Positions 1 to 11,335 of a stretch of DNA of 64,000 bases are shown here, piece after piece (within the stretch, counting starts at the first letter, position 1; each line of letters opens with the position of its first letter). The notes beneath the pieces were generated by a model, which was not told the origin of the DNA, did no database searches, and saw only the letters and a list, made by a program, of their open reading frames with translations. This DNA comes from Tubulanus polymorphus (taxonomy: Eukaryota > Nemertea > Palaeonemertea > Tubulaniformes > Tubulanidae): the NCBI RefSeq assembly GCF_964204645.1, contig NC_134029.1, positions 18,926,450 to 18,990,449 on the forward strand. Reading direction: 5' to 3'. A program made the position numbers and the translations under genes.

Positions 1-340
1 TCGTCTGTCGTGCAGAGATTGCGAATCCCCGTCGTCGTCGTCTCCCCGCGTATCTTGTCACAGAATCCTTGCGCACCGAGGGAGACGGAAAGAGAGGACG
101 ATTTTATTCATAAATCTCGTCTCTGCCTTCAGGGGGGAGATGTTTCGCGAAGGTGTTAGTATTACGCGGCGGACATTTGTAATCAATTCCTCGGGCCCCC
201 GGAAGATGTATGAATCTGTTATTCCGTGTTGGTTCTGTAAATAATGACCGTACACACTCTTGGTGATTATTTTCCGGATGAGGCGGTTATTTTTGTGGTT
301 AATCGATTTACCACTTCATGTTGTCCGCCAAACCATCGAC

Positions 341-436
341 TTGTACTACTACGACCAGGATCCACATCAGCGTATGTACGCGGCAGCCTACTAGAGCAAT
401 ATGGGTTTACTTCGGTCAGGCAGATAGTACAAATTA
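341..436. repeat. 90-bp direct repeat, copy A
   Basis: It shares GGATCC(A/G)CATCA, GCGACAGC/GCGGCAGC, TACTAG(A/T)GCAA, GGTTTACTT and TAC(A)AAATTA in order with 702-796, at perhaps 70-75 percent identity by eye. A GGCC-MITE lies exactly between the copies. Confidence 0.6.
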
Positions 437-700
437 AGCCACGATCAGCGTTTTTGGTCTGTACTAAATTAGGCCTGGAACAACTATTCACATGGGTAAA
501 ATATGGTCCCCCTACCTGTTTGGCCAGACCAGAAACACCAGGCAAGAGTACAATTTGTGTTTAATTGCTACTGGTTCTCGAATTGTCTTATTTTGCTGTG
601 TTTAAGCATTTTAAGCGCTCTCAGGCAGACGCCAAATTTGACTTGGGCCTGATCTGGGCCAATTTAGCCCGGGCCAAATCATCTCCATGTAAACACAGCT
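437..700 (-). mobile_element. GGCC-MITE, near-complete
   Basis: Ends AGCCACGATCAGCG and CCATGTAAACACAGCT are the two inverted termini of the family. Internal landmarks in minus orientation are CTACTGGTTCT, GCGCTCT and GGGCCTGATCTGGGCC. It is flanked by two diverged copies of a 90-bp sequence. Confidence 0.75.
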
Positions 701-701
701 T

Positions 702-796
702 ACATCTACTAGGATGAGGATCCGCATCAACGTTTATGCGACAGCATACTAGTGCAAATCAGGTTTACTTTGATCATACGCATACTACAAATTAGA
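702..796. repeat. 90-bp direct repeat, copy B
   Basis: Diverged copy of 341-436, starting right after the MITE at 437-700. It is followed by about 140 bp without recognisable features. Confidence 0.6.
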
Positions 797-939
797 TGAA
801 CACAACATTAGACACGGGAGGCTGCTTGCAAAGACCTCAAATTGACCATAGATTGCTTACAATCTAAATAAAGATCGAGGAGAACAGATTTGTCGTATAT
901 TTGCTGTATAGGTACATCTAGATATTCCATCAACAGAAC

Positions 940-1260
940 ATCCAAATCACATTTTATAAGCATTTTTGGCGCGGGCCAATTGTGGCAGATTAGGCCCAGG
1001 GGTACCAAATGAACCCGTGCCTGTTTTACCCGGGCCAAATTTTAGCATGGGTCAAATCATTGCTTGATTATGATTACTGGTCCTGGAAGTGACGTGCCTG
1101 GCTTCGTTTCAGCAAAAATTCACAAAGACTAGTCTTTATGAATTTTTGGTTTCAGGTATAATTAGTGATTTACATGTGAACACACTCTGATTAGGCACAG
1201 GTGAAATTTGATGGTCTGATCTGGGCCAATTTTACCCGCGCCAAGTTGTCTCCGGATGAT
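940..1260 (-). mobile_element. GGCC-MITE, diverged
   Basis: It carries the family landmarks AAGCATTTTTGGCGCGGGCC, ACTGGTCCTGGAAGTGAC, CATGTGAACACACTCT and GATTAGGCACAGG, then GTTGTCTCCGGATGAT. Both termini are eroded. It includes about 40 bp of extra sequence near 1115-1155. Confidence 0.65.
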
Positions 1261-1774
1261 AAATTAATAGCTCCTGTATTTTTGACACCGTTTATATTTT
1301 ATACCGTTTTAAATGGTTACCGAGTCTCTTATAGCGAGATTAGGTTCAACCTTAGATTGTAAACTTAGATACCCTTTTCCATTTTAACCTTGATTTTTAT
1401 CACGAACCGGTTGCGATTCGTGAACAAAAAAATTATGGTTTTTATTCTTGATTTTTGATGTGTGTTAAGTGTTTAAGGTTACCTGTATTTGTGCTAATAA
1501 CCTGTGTACTCTCTCAACAAAATGCACTTGAGGACTCTGTCGACATCAAGAGATATACTTGTGTCAAGAATGTGACCTTATTTACTCGATCAACTCACCT
1601 CAATCTAAAAAATGATTTACTCTTTAAGAGAGATGTCGACGACAATGAGAGACAAGTGTTTTTAATGTATCGATTTACTTAGTTAAAAAATGAACCCAAA
1701 GAGTACCAATACATTGCTCCTATAGCATATATGATTTGAATGGGCAAAATTAAATCTACGATTGAATTAGAAGA

Positions 1775-2300
1775 AATATTAGTAGTATAGCTATAAGGGG
1801 GGGTTCTGGCACAGGCAAACATTTAGGCTAATCAGACAACCTTTTGGGCAAATCTGGCAAAATTTTCGGCAAACTTTTAGGCAAATTCGGCTCGCATATC
1901 AATTTGTTTGATGGCTTTCCATTCAGTCGACTTAGCGAAAAGTTTCACAAGTAGTAATGGCCTCAATCCGTTTTCAGGTAAACATCTTTTTTTCTTCATC
2001 TTAATGAACAAAAACACAATTAAGAATCACAGGATAACATCATTTGAAATAAATCTAAATAAGAAATTTCACACACCAAAATATAACAATGGCGATAAAT
2101 ATGTCATGAAAGTCTCCCCAAATGATTAGAAATGTCTTCTAAATGCTTATCCAGAATTTTGTCGAGTTTGCGGGAGACTCCCAAAGTTTGCCAGATTTAT
2201 GAGGTTTCCTGAAAGAATGCCGGATGTGCCGGAAACTTTGCCGGATTTGCCTGAAAAGTTGCCTGTGCCAGAACCCCCTTATAGCTATACTACTAATATT
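1775..2300. mobile_element. Non-autonomous transposon with 42-44-bp terminal inverted repeats
   Basis: The left end 1775-1818 (AATATTAGTAGTATAGC, TATAAGGGGGGGTTCTGG, CACAGGCAA) is the reverse complement of 2259-2300, apart from two extra Gs in the left G run. Subterminal (C)AAATCTGGCAAA / GCCGGATTTGCC words extend the symmetry. The 440-bp interior has no supported gene. Superfamily unknown. Confidence 0.85.
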
Positions 2301-2371
2301 CATAATGTATGAAAATTTTTATTTATTCTATAAAAACATATTACCGTCATGTCCTGGTTTGGAGTTGATGG

Positions 2372-2640
2372 CAGGGTGGCCACTGACTTGGCAAACTCAG
2401 GGAATCAGAAAAATCAGGGAAAACTCCTGATTAATTGTACTAAAAACCTGGTAAACTCAAAAAATTTGGATGATGCTATTCACCATATGTTTCTTATCAA
2501 CGCGTGATTCAATGAAAAATGTATGGATTATTACATCTTAAACCTAGAAATTTCCGATTCACTGGGTATTTTGTGTAATCACATGATAAAAAACAAGGAA
2601 AACTCAGGGATTTATAAATGGTAAGAAAGTGGCGCCACTT
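2372..2640. mobile_element. CAGGGTGGCCAC element (hAT-like), 3' end eroded
   Basis: It starts CAGGGTGGCCACTGACTTGG and carries repeated CAGGGAA(A) words. The right end AAGTGGCGCCACTT is a decayed form of the inverted terminus. It lies just upstream of exon 1a. Confidence 0.6.
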
Positions 2641-2834
2641 ATCATCGATAATATGGAAGTAACACGAATTCAAGACGCTTCTTGAGCTTTGTAAACCTCA
2701 ATCAATACCAGACAGTGGCAGAGGGGATGAGAAGTGTTTCTAAGATGCTATTTTTGTTAGTAAGGTCTAATTATTTTTTTGTGATTTTTTTTTTTAGTAT
2801 CTTTAGATGCAAATATGCCGTGCAGTAAATCATT

Positions 2835-2894
2835 ATGACTGCATCTTTTGAAGACAGCTACAGAGAAATTGACCGATACCTCCAAGAAGCACAG
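2835..2894 (+). CDS. First coding exon (1a) of the long isoform of an unidentified gene
   Basis: This exon encodes 20 residues (starting MTASFEDSY, ending YLQEAQ), polar and probably helical. ATG has A at -3 and is preceded by an in-frame TAA at 2826-2828, which fixes it as the first possible start. The exon ends CAG|gtatgt at 2894 in phase 0. Upstream lies a long T-tract ending in AG at 2796-2797, so the exon probably begins near 2798 with about 37 nt of 5' UTR and is itself preceded by a non-coding exon. The phase fits exactly the open frame that starts at the acceptor of exon 2 (12172), giving a junction of YLQEAQ joined to DFEAIF. The exon is short, so a chance match cannot be excluded, but frame, donor, acceptor and upstream stop all agree. 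Confidence 0.72.
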
Positions 2895-3143
2895 GTATGT
2901 ATTCATACCACTTGGTATGTTTCGCTACTACAGTTAATTGTCCTTTTAATCTATTATTATTCATTCCATTTTTGGCTTTTTCGCTTCAATTTTGACTTTT
3001 TAAAGTATTTTGTTCAATCTTAATTTCATTAATAAGGAAATAGTCGACCTTTCCCTTTTTTGATAAAATCAGGCCCAACACTGCTTATGAGCAAAAGCGT
3101 TGGTTTTTGCAGTGTGAGGTATTTTTGAGTGAGTTAAATGCTG

Positions 3144-3282
3144 AAGCCAAATGCACACGATGCAGGGAAACATGGAATGTTTGATCTCGGAAATATTGTT
3201 TCCCTAATCATGTTTCTCGAATGTTCGGAAACGTGTTCCTGTCTCCTGTTTCCATGTTTCCGTGCGTCATGTGCGTTGGCTT
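3144..3282. mobile_element. GGAAACATG MITE, copy 1 (139 bp)
   Basis: Terminal inverted repeat AAGCCAAATGCACACGATGC against GCGTCATGTGCGTTGGCTT. The interior is rich in GGAAACATG and CATGTTTCC, so the whole element can fold back. A diverged relative lies at 54781-55030. Confidence 0.75.
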
Positions 3283-3417
3283 GACCGAGGGCTTTCATTT
3301 CAAGATGAGCAAAAACCTTGCTTGTGTGGCCACGTTTTAATTTTTGTCCTATTGGCTTCTTTTGATAAGTCGTAGCAATAACTCTGAATCTAAATCAAAT
3401 GACTGTTTAAAATGTTT

Positions 3418-3706
3418 CAGGGTGGCCACTATCCTAGAATTCAGGGAAAAGTCAGACAATTTTTTTTCTCAAAAAAGTCGGGGATAGTCAGGCAATTTCG
3501 TAGAAAAGGTAAAAATCAGGGAAAATTGTTGAGATTTGCTAGACTATGTCTTACGTATTTGACTGTGTTATTTGGTTGAAATTCTTAGCAAATCGAGTCA
3601 GAGAAAACAGCGTACGTGTCAGGCACTAGTCGAGGAATAGTCAGGGAAAACAACGTACATCAGGGAATAGTCAGGGAAGATGCATGTCAAATAAGTGGCC
3701 ACCCTG
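3418..3706. mobile_element. CAGGGTGGCCAC element (hAT-like), complete
   Basis: Perfect 13-bp termini CAGGGTGGCCACT and AGTGGCCACCCTG enclose 263 bp with repeated TCAGGGAA words. No clear 8-bp target duplication is visible, so the hAT assignment rests on the CAGGG-type end. Confidence 0.8.
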
Positions 3707-4186
3707 GTTTTCAACAATCTGGGATTTTGAGTTAATCTTTTTGTTTAGTTTTTCAATTCGATAAACCCTGAATTCGAGATTGATTTATTGATTATTTGCA
3801 GTGACTCTGAGTAGCTGAAAAGAAAATGTCGCCTCTTCATCCCGCTTTGTCCGGCATATTTTTCTAGATACGTCAGGTTGAATTCTTTGTCTGTAGTTGT
3901 TTCCTATGTACGTATCTTTCGAAAAAACTTAACACACACCGATTTATTTTTTTCTGCTTTTAATTGAAGGATTTGTCGTGTAGATCGTGTAGGTAACAAC
4001 TGAACTCTTAATATTTTTCTCTTCACCTTTTCGAAAACGAATTCATGGGCTAAGTTTTATAGACGTGCAGATATTCATTATATAATACCGGTATCAATCT
4101 GCGACCTTGAAGCACCCCTTCGGACATTCGTCGTCATCGGTTGAAATTTCGATGATCAATTTAAGGAAAGTATGGTGATGAAAGCC

Positions 4187-4423
4187 TTGGATCACATGAC
4201 AAGACGATCTTGCCCAGGCCAAAATGGACTGGATCGAGCACGAGTCATACAATAACCATTATCTCGATACAAAATGTAATAAAGCAAAATAAATCACTTC
4301 CAGATCCACTCGCAATTCATAAGCAATAATTTGACCTGTGCTAAAATTGAGCAAATTTTGGATAGGCCAGTTGGACCAGATCTAATTTGGCCGGTGCCAA
4401 AAATATTCGTGTGATGATGGCTA
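4187..4423 (+). mobile_element. GGCC-MITE, internally deleted
   Basis: It has GATCACATGACAAGACGATC at the left, then CACTTCCAGATCCACTCGCAATTC, CAATAATTTGACCTGTGC and a right end TGTGATGATGGCT. The GAGAGCGCG segment is missing. Confidence 0.6.
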
Positions 4424-5384
4424 AATGATTGGTATTTGAAGTTCATTCGCATCCAAGTGTCTAGCGGTAGCAGATTGATAAGTAGGGCTCGTTGAAATTT
4501 ATGATCTTAAATTCCAAAAGGCCAAGTACTGTGTTTGGAATAGTCCACAGTGACATAGTATAAATTATATCAAAAGCTGGAGCCCAATTTCTATTATGGC
4601 CCTGAATTCAGTCTATAAAACCGGCCTGTTTTTATTTTCATTTATGATTTTCTCTGAGTCTGGATAATTTTTCCATAAAATTGCGTATACATTCAGCAAC
4701 TGTTTTTCTTTCTTGCTCGAATTCTAATTTTCCATCCGCCCGGTTTCCACACATCTCGGCGAGCGGGATTCATTTCAATTTCATCAATGAATGCAAATAG
4801 CATGGAAATTGAAGATGGTACAACCTCACGCAATTAGTCTACGCAGTTAGATCTTGGCGTACAGTCTGGCATTGATTTTGTTGTGTATTGACAGAGAAGC
4901 AGCTTTGGCCGTTTATTTTCCAATCAAGGACCATCGAGAGAGTACGGATTCTCCGATACAAGCACCGAGTCAGTGCGTAACATTCGCCAGACGCAGCCAT
5001 CCAAGTTCGGCTGTAGTTGAATAATGATTAATTAAAATGATCATTATATCCTGCGGTTCGTCCACTTTTGGCTGGGATTTGAACCCGATGACATTGAGCA
5101 GCCACTGTACGAATCGCTTCCCGAACAGACCCAGCACGCGTGTAGTTGTACAGCTTTGCTCCAAAGAATAATGTCAAATTTCTGGAGCAATGAATCTTGA
5201 TCTAAATACGAATCTGCCACTCACGAGTGGACCGTACCAATCAGATCGCCTGATATATAATTCATTGATCTAAACATTATGCAATAAACCTGACTAAATG
5301 AAATGTGATATCTGATTGGTTGATAATGACATCATAGCTATGTTTTGCAAACTACAATATGCGCATCAGGTCTATCGGCCCCTT

Positions 5385-5545
5385 GGTTATTGAAGTTAGT
5401 CGACTACTTATGAAAGTGAAACCGAATATCAGTTAGTCGGAACTTTTAGTCGAGAAAAAGTCGATTCACTGTAGTTTGGACCTAATTCCAAGATGGCTGA
5501 CACACTAGTCGACTAGCTACGAAAACCAAAGTTCACTCAGTGTTT
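5385..5545. mobile_element. AGTCGACTA MITE, copy 1
   Basis: GAAGTTAGTCGACTACTTAT near the left and ACTAGTCGACTAGCTACG near the right are inverted. Between them lie AGTTAGTCGGAACT and a CCAAGATGGCTG word. Copies are at 11942, 40549 and, partially, 57405 and 21828. Confidence 0.65.
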
Positions 5546-5643
5546 CGTAACATGGCACAGTATCGATACCAACATGTTTGAATTCCTGCCTAGGGAGGAT
5601 GCCTACTGCTTAATGAACCAACCTCATGGCTATGGATTACAAA

Positions 5644-5937
5644 AGCCGCGATCACATGGAGACAGTTTGGCCCAAGATCACGGATCGGGCCTGATTAAAA
5701 TTTTGCCTAATTGGAGAGCAAGTTCAGACGTTAACCCCTCACTCAATGCAGCGAAGTGAGTCACTTTCAAAACCAGTTGCAATTCACGTGCAATAATTTT
5801 GCACGCTAAAATTTGGCTTGGGCTTGGTCTGAAGTGTTTGGTCTGGCCAAACTGGTACGGGCCCGTTTTGCACCCATTTGGACAGTTGTTCCGGGCCCGA
5901 TTTTGCTCGGGCCAAAAATGCTGGTGTGATCGCGGCT
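5644..5937 (+). mobile_element. GGCC-MITE, complete reference copy (294 bp)
   Basis: Perfect 13-bp terminal inverted repeats, AGCCGCGATCACA and TGTGATCGCGGCT. The internal order is GGAGACAGTTTGGCCC, CTAATTGGAGAGC, GTGAGTCACTTTC, AACCAGTTGCAATTC, CAATAATTTTGCACGCTAAA, several GGGCC/GGCCC palindromes and CGGGCCAAAAATGCTGG. It has no coding capacity. I used it to define the family and its + orientation. Confidence 0.85.
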
Positions 5938-6153
5938 ATAGTCTGCCTCATTCCAGATCTTTATATCTATGAATACGTGATTTATTTATATCTTTATGAA
6001 AGCAGTTGCTGTTTTTGTGCAATTATTTGAATATCTTGACGCGAATCTTTTACTGCTTCACGAAATGTCAATATCGATCCTTATACATATACGTATATAT
6101 AACACGCATCGCATCGCTTCACCACGCCCACGTGGTGTCGGTGAGAGGTAAGC

Positions 6154-6176
6154 GCGCGCGCGCTCTCTCTCTCTCT
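6154..6176. repeat. GC/CT simple repeat
   Basis: A run of alternating GCGCGCGCGC followed by CTCTCTCTCTC. Confidence 0.85.
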
Positions 6177-6374
6177 TAGCTCTTATCCACCAGATGAGCT
6201 TAGCTTGAATGCGAACAGACTCAGCAACAGAAGATATAGATATATTTAGTTAATCCTGGTCTTGTTCGATATTTTCAGTTCAGATGTCTAGCCGTCGCGA
6301 TTCTATTGATGTTCACTGTTCGTTCATTAATTTGCATGAATTCTAATCTCTAATCTAGTATTCTAGTAGTTTTT

Positions 6375-7416
6375 AGCCCACTTGGGACTTTAGTCCCAGC
6401 GGGCTAATGCGTTCACTTGTCATTTCGTCCGTTTGTCCGTCCATAGACGGAATCCAGTTATTTTGGGAAGTTTGAAGACGCTTCAATGTAATGTCTTGAT
6501 ATTTGGGTTACGCATGTATCTATTGTAGACCATTTTTCAGCCCAAAAACTGGCCCTGTCAGAATCAAGATGGCCGACTGGCAGTCATTGTTGTTCGCCAA
6601 AATCAGCACTTTTTTTAAATTTTTGAAGTTTTTGAGGGAAATTTTGAAGAAGCTTTGATCAATTACCTGGATCTTTTGTATACATTTGAATTACCCAAGG
6701 GCCCAGCAGCATAGAAAAATTGGGTCGATCATACTCAAGATGGCCGTCCTATGACCTTTTTAGTGCCCAAAAATGTCAATTTTGGCCGGAATTCTGAGTC
6801 CTGTTGCTTCCTACTGAGACAGGTATTTTTGATCAGCTAATTATGACGCAATTGGCAGCCATCTTGGTGTCTTCAGTACTCATTCGTAGGTGGAAAAAAT
6901 GTTTCTCCACATTATATTGATACCTAAGCATATTGTGTTATTACAATCAATTGGAAAGTTGTAGCCCATAACATGTTCTATGATTTTGGGGAGTTTCAAG
7001 GACATTAGATATTCTATATGGTCACCAGGGGGCGTTGAACAGTAGAATAACTTAGTATTTCCTTATTAGATTGGTACCTAGGCATATTTTGTTACCATGA
7101 TCAATTGCAAAGTTGTAGTTCATGACATGTTCTATCATTGTGGAGTTTCAAGGTCATTGGGTTTTGCATATGGTCACCAGGGTATGTTGAATAGTAAAGT
7201 AACTTAGTATTTTTATATTGAATTGGTTACGAGGCATATTTTGTTATCACAATCAATTACAAAATCGTAGCTGCTGACATGTTCTATGATTGTGATGGGT
7301 TTCAAGGTCATTGGTTTTGTATATGGTCACCAGGGGGCATTGAATATTGAAATTGTTAGATTGTTGAGCATTTAAAAACACTTCCCAAGTGGGCATGGTG
7401 TCCCTGGACACCTAGT
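6375..7416. mobile_element. Helentron/HINE-like non-autonomous element with internal minisatellite
   Basis: The left end has a hairpin (6375-6405: AGCCC, GGGACT-TT-AGTCCC, GGGCT). A subterminal AGCCCACTTGGGA is inverted near the right end as TCCCAAGTGGGCAT. The right end has a perfect 7-bp stem GGTGTCC-CT-GGACACC followed by CTAGT. The interior holds three diverged copies of a unit of about 150 bp (about 6925, 7072 and 7225), each with ACATGTTCTATnATT and ATGGTCACCAGGG. Inverted subtermini, internal tandem repeats and a 3' hairpin before CTAGT together match described HINE/DINE-type elements. The autonomous partner is not visible here. Confidence 0.55.
6925..7345. repeat. Three tandem units of about 150 bp
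   Basis: Units share GGCATATTTTGTTA, CAATCAATTnnAAA, GACATGTTCTATnATT, TTTCAAGGnCATT and ATGGTCACCAGGG. They lie inside the Helentron-like element. Confidence 0.75.
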
Positions 7417-8217
7417 TCTTTTTAATTGGTTTTGTATGCTTATATCATCGACAAATATAATATCTGCAGTTTAGGCGATGAATACTAAAAGATAACGAAT
7501 TATTTTTTGTCTAACTTCACAAATTAAACTTCGTTCACTGGATTTTAGATAATGTTTGTCCTTTCGTTCTTAACATAAGGGATGTGTTTCCCAGTGCCAT
7601 CGTGTTTTAGAAAATGAAATGATATTGCTTCTGCAAAGTTAATGTAAACAGTACTGTGGAATTGGGTCCAGAATTCAGTTTTGCTGTTCAAAATATTAAA
7701 TCAAAACCTGTGGCTGCAGTTGCTCTAAAGTTGGTTGGAAATGTAGATAGTTGACATAGTGCCAATTAAAACTTCATTGTTGATGTTATTTATCCACCAG
7801 TTATCTTTAACCAACTTTTGAGCAACCAGCCCCAGAACATAATTAGTGAAAATATTTGAAAACAATGTTTGAGAAACAGACCCTATATTCTGGCATGATC
7901 ATTATGGTTTTAGTCGAATAGATGTACAACATATGTTTTTTGAGTCTCCGAAAAAAGAAACCTGTTAGTATATATTTCGTGTGTCATAATTTCCTGAAAG
8001 TGATGTAAAATGTGATTATCAATCAAATCTGTGGAAAATATCCTACAATGAGGACATTAGAGATGCTTATTTCGCGTTGCGTGCTGAGCTTGCTTACATC
8101 ACTCATTCCTACAACGGTAATAAAACCAGATTCAGAAATGCGGAAAAATTCGATACATTTAGATTTTTAAGTGCGTGTCCAATTTCGGTGTAGCCTTGAC
8201 TTTATCGGCTTTTATAT

Positions 8218-8965
8218 AGGCGCGCTCACACGACGAAATTTAGACCGGTCTTAATTTGGTCTGGTCCAATTTAGACTGGACCAAGCGTTCACACGGGCAA
8301 AAATACCATTCCAAACTAGACCGGTCTAGTTTAGACCAGTCTAATTTGGCACGGTCTAAAAGAGCGAACCAGGTCCGGACCAAATTTTGGACTGGTCTAA
8401 ATATGTGTGTGGACAGAAACTGGTACCAGGTCCGGTCTAAATCATAATTCTGAATCTCTGCGGTATAGATGTCGCGATTCTACGGCAGAGTGTGGGTCCA
8501 GTTTATTAAGTTTTAAATGCTTTTATTACCGTTTATATAATTATTCTTAACTGTTTTTCCTCCCTATACTATGGAAATGTTTGGAGCGTATTTCGTATTC
8601 ATATATCGGGATCATCATCCGTTTTACTGCCGTGCTTTGAACCGTGTCTAAACGACACATAGAGTTTCAGCGTGATAGAATAAAATCGAATTCACAAAAA
8701 TGTCTTAACCTGACAAGAGGATCGAATTGGTCAAATGAAGAATGTCTTGCTATACTTCGAATCTGGAAGCAAGACTTCATCCAGACGCAATTGTTTATTT
8801 AGTAGATGGCGACATCTTGTTGGCCCGGTAACAAGCGATTTTATCACCGCGTTTCAAAACACCGTGTGAACGCTCACCAAAATTTGGTCCGGTCTAAATT
8901 TGGACCGGACCAGGTACGGACCCATTTAGACCGGTCTAACTAGTTGTCGTGTGAACGTAGCTTAT
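8218..8965. mobile_element. AGACCGGTCT-rich transposon, about 745 bp
   Basis: The left end GCGCTCACACGACGAAATT then TAGACCGGTCT is inverted at the right as AGACCGGTCTAACTAG then TTGTCGTGTGAACGT. Palindromic AGACCGGTCT and GGACC/GGTCC words recur in both subterminal regions. The central 300 bp is unrelated sequence. No transposase frame. Confidence 0.75.
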
Positions 8966-9529
8966 GATTTTATCATGCGCATTTGAAGTTTTGCTGCGGA
9001 CTGAAGACTCGGCCTTACTAAAGTAGAGCCCATTTGATTCGAATCATTTGGGACAAAAAAAATTCATCCGGTTCATGGGAAATCTGGATTTGAAGTCGTT
9101 TCCTTGTAAATTAGTGAACAAATAGACTGTAAATAGTGTCCCGATTAGTCCAAAATCTGGATTAAGCTGATCTGGATTAAGCAAGCAGGTTTGACTGTAC
9201 AAACAAACCTTGTTGTAAAGCATCTCCATATTTACAATGCTACGATGAGTGTATATGGCTTCATGGTAAATGGATGGTACTTTATTTATGAAGCCATATC
9301 GTGTGTCATAACGCCCGTTCGGCACAGTTAACGATACCCCGGTAATCTAATTACTCTATTTGCCGGCTTTGTTGTACATTTGATCTCTAATGTAGTTTCA
9401 CCCGCTGTGAGAGAAAATCAACGGGAACACGATATTGCCGTGTTTACAGTCATCACCGTCAACGACGGAGAAATATACCGGCACGATGTCGTCAGTGCCG
9501 CTGTACTGCTCGGATGCTGAGCTTCAGTA

Positions 9530-9866
9530 CAGATGACAGATTCGTCACATCCTTGCTTGCCAGGGCTACATTGCCTCCCATTGAAACTCACGCCAACACA
9601 AATCCCGGCAGCAGACTCTACATTGGTCTAGTACACTGCCCAAGATTTCTTCAGGCAGACAGGTTGCTACTGACCAATCTATGTATTAAGCCAATCAGAT
9701 GCTATATTTTTCACTGGCATCTGATTGGCTTGATATATAGACTGGTGGCCGCATAGCGGCAACCTGTCTCCCCAAAATGGGTTTTCGGCCACGGTTTATG
9801 TTAGCGTGAGCTTCGGTGGGAGACAATCAAACCCTGGCAAGCGAGGATGGATTCGTCATGGCCAGA
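9530..9866. mobile_element. Foldback element, near-continuous palindrome
   Basis: The arms 9530-9612 and 9793-9866 are imperfect inverted repeats (CGCTTGCCAGGG and CTCACGC landmarks). The centre is a tight hairpin, AGCCAATCAGATGC against GCATCTGATTGGCT, flanked by GACAGGTTGC and GCAACCTGTC. The 80-codon frame across it is a by-product. Confidence 0.75.
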
Positions 9867-10964
9867 CGTACATGTATATTTGTCAATGCGGCTAATTTGA
9901 TTTGTGCTAACAATGAAATTACGTCTGGTACGTCTGGTCTGGTCGGCTGGCCCGGCTACGTATGACATATATTTATTCACCACGGAATGGAATTCGTGAC
10001 AGTTTTGTGTCAATGAAATTTGCTCTTTTCTGTCTGCCTGGGCTTACACGACCACGCATATGTTTATTCTGCCAGAGCGTTTGTTCGTTTATCGCGTTTT
10101 ACTGCTAGATGATTGAAGCAGTACATCATCATATTCTATAAACTGATTCAATTGTGAATAATTGCCCGATGAGGTATTTAATGAGCTTGAATATTTTTAC
10201 ATACACTCGTAATTAGGTTTCAATTGTTGTCATCAATTCAAAAAAGAGATCTAGGACACGAGAATGCGAGTGCAGTTTGCCTTGAATAATCGTTTGCAAA
10301 ATGATGTCTATATTTGTAGAATGAACTCGGGCTTGCGTTTGACGATTTGCCAGCAGACCTCCCTCCGTGGCCAGATCCTCCTGATGTCACGAAACCCGAC
10401 CCTGTGATATCGGAATCGAAGGACACAAGACCGAAACACGCAGTGGTACGTTTTGATTCGTTCTGTCGAACAGAGGTGGCAGCACATTCTAGATATCATT
10501 TGCAAGGATAAGATGCGAAACATGTGAAAAAACTGAAGTTCTGTAAAATAAATTGTTATGTGAAAATGTGAAAATTTTGAAAAAATTCTTGATATCAGAA
10601 AAATGTTCTATGTAGTTTTCCTCATGAGAAGGCTGTATATGTTTTATCTCTGGGTGTATATGTTTTTTCTCTGGGCTCCGCTTTGACACTAGATAGTTCA
10701 TAGTACATGCACATGTTCATAGTCTAGTGTCAGTCATGGATACCCTAATCGCGGGTCAGAATTGCCATAAATGCAGTTCTAGTGTAAAACCTCATGAAAA
10801 ATGAAGAAATCGCGTTATATATTTGTCCCTTTTGAAAAATTGTGTGAAAATTCTGATATTGATATGAAAAGAGTGAAAAATCCTGGGTTTTATTGGGTTG
10901 ATTAAATGTGAAAAAAGCGGAAAATGGCAATGTGAATATTTCAGAATCTTGCATCTCATCCCTG

Positions 10965-11075
10965 TGTGTCAATTTCAGAGCGGTTTGGGTGAGTGGGTGG
11001 AATGCCAGATCGTGAGTTCGAACCCGATACATTTCCATAGGGCGATAAATACTCTTATCATCATTGCCTCTCTCC
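10965..11075 (+). repeat. tRNA-like SINE remnant
   Basis: GAGTGGGTGGAATGCC followed by ATCGTGAGTTCGAACCCGAT resembles a tRNA with a good B box (GAGTTCGAACC). There is no matching acceptor stem, so it is not a functional tRNA. TAAATGGATGG is duplicated just after it. Confidence 0.35.
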
Positions 11076-11335
11076 ACCGAGTACCGTAGTAAATGGATGG
11101 TAAATGGATGGATACCTGACCAGACAGATGACTCTTGAGCGCATTGGCTCGAATATTACTACTTCTCAGAGATGATTGATTCGTAGTTATAAGATATACG
11201 CTAGGAGAAATGATACCAATAAGATTGAGTGCGGTTGAACTGTATTCGTGCGCTGTATAAATATCAATTATCGTTATCGAATATTATGTTGCTTGATCAA
11301 CTAAGTCGAAATGTGATTCCATCAGTATTTGTTAA

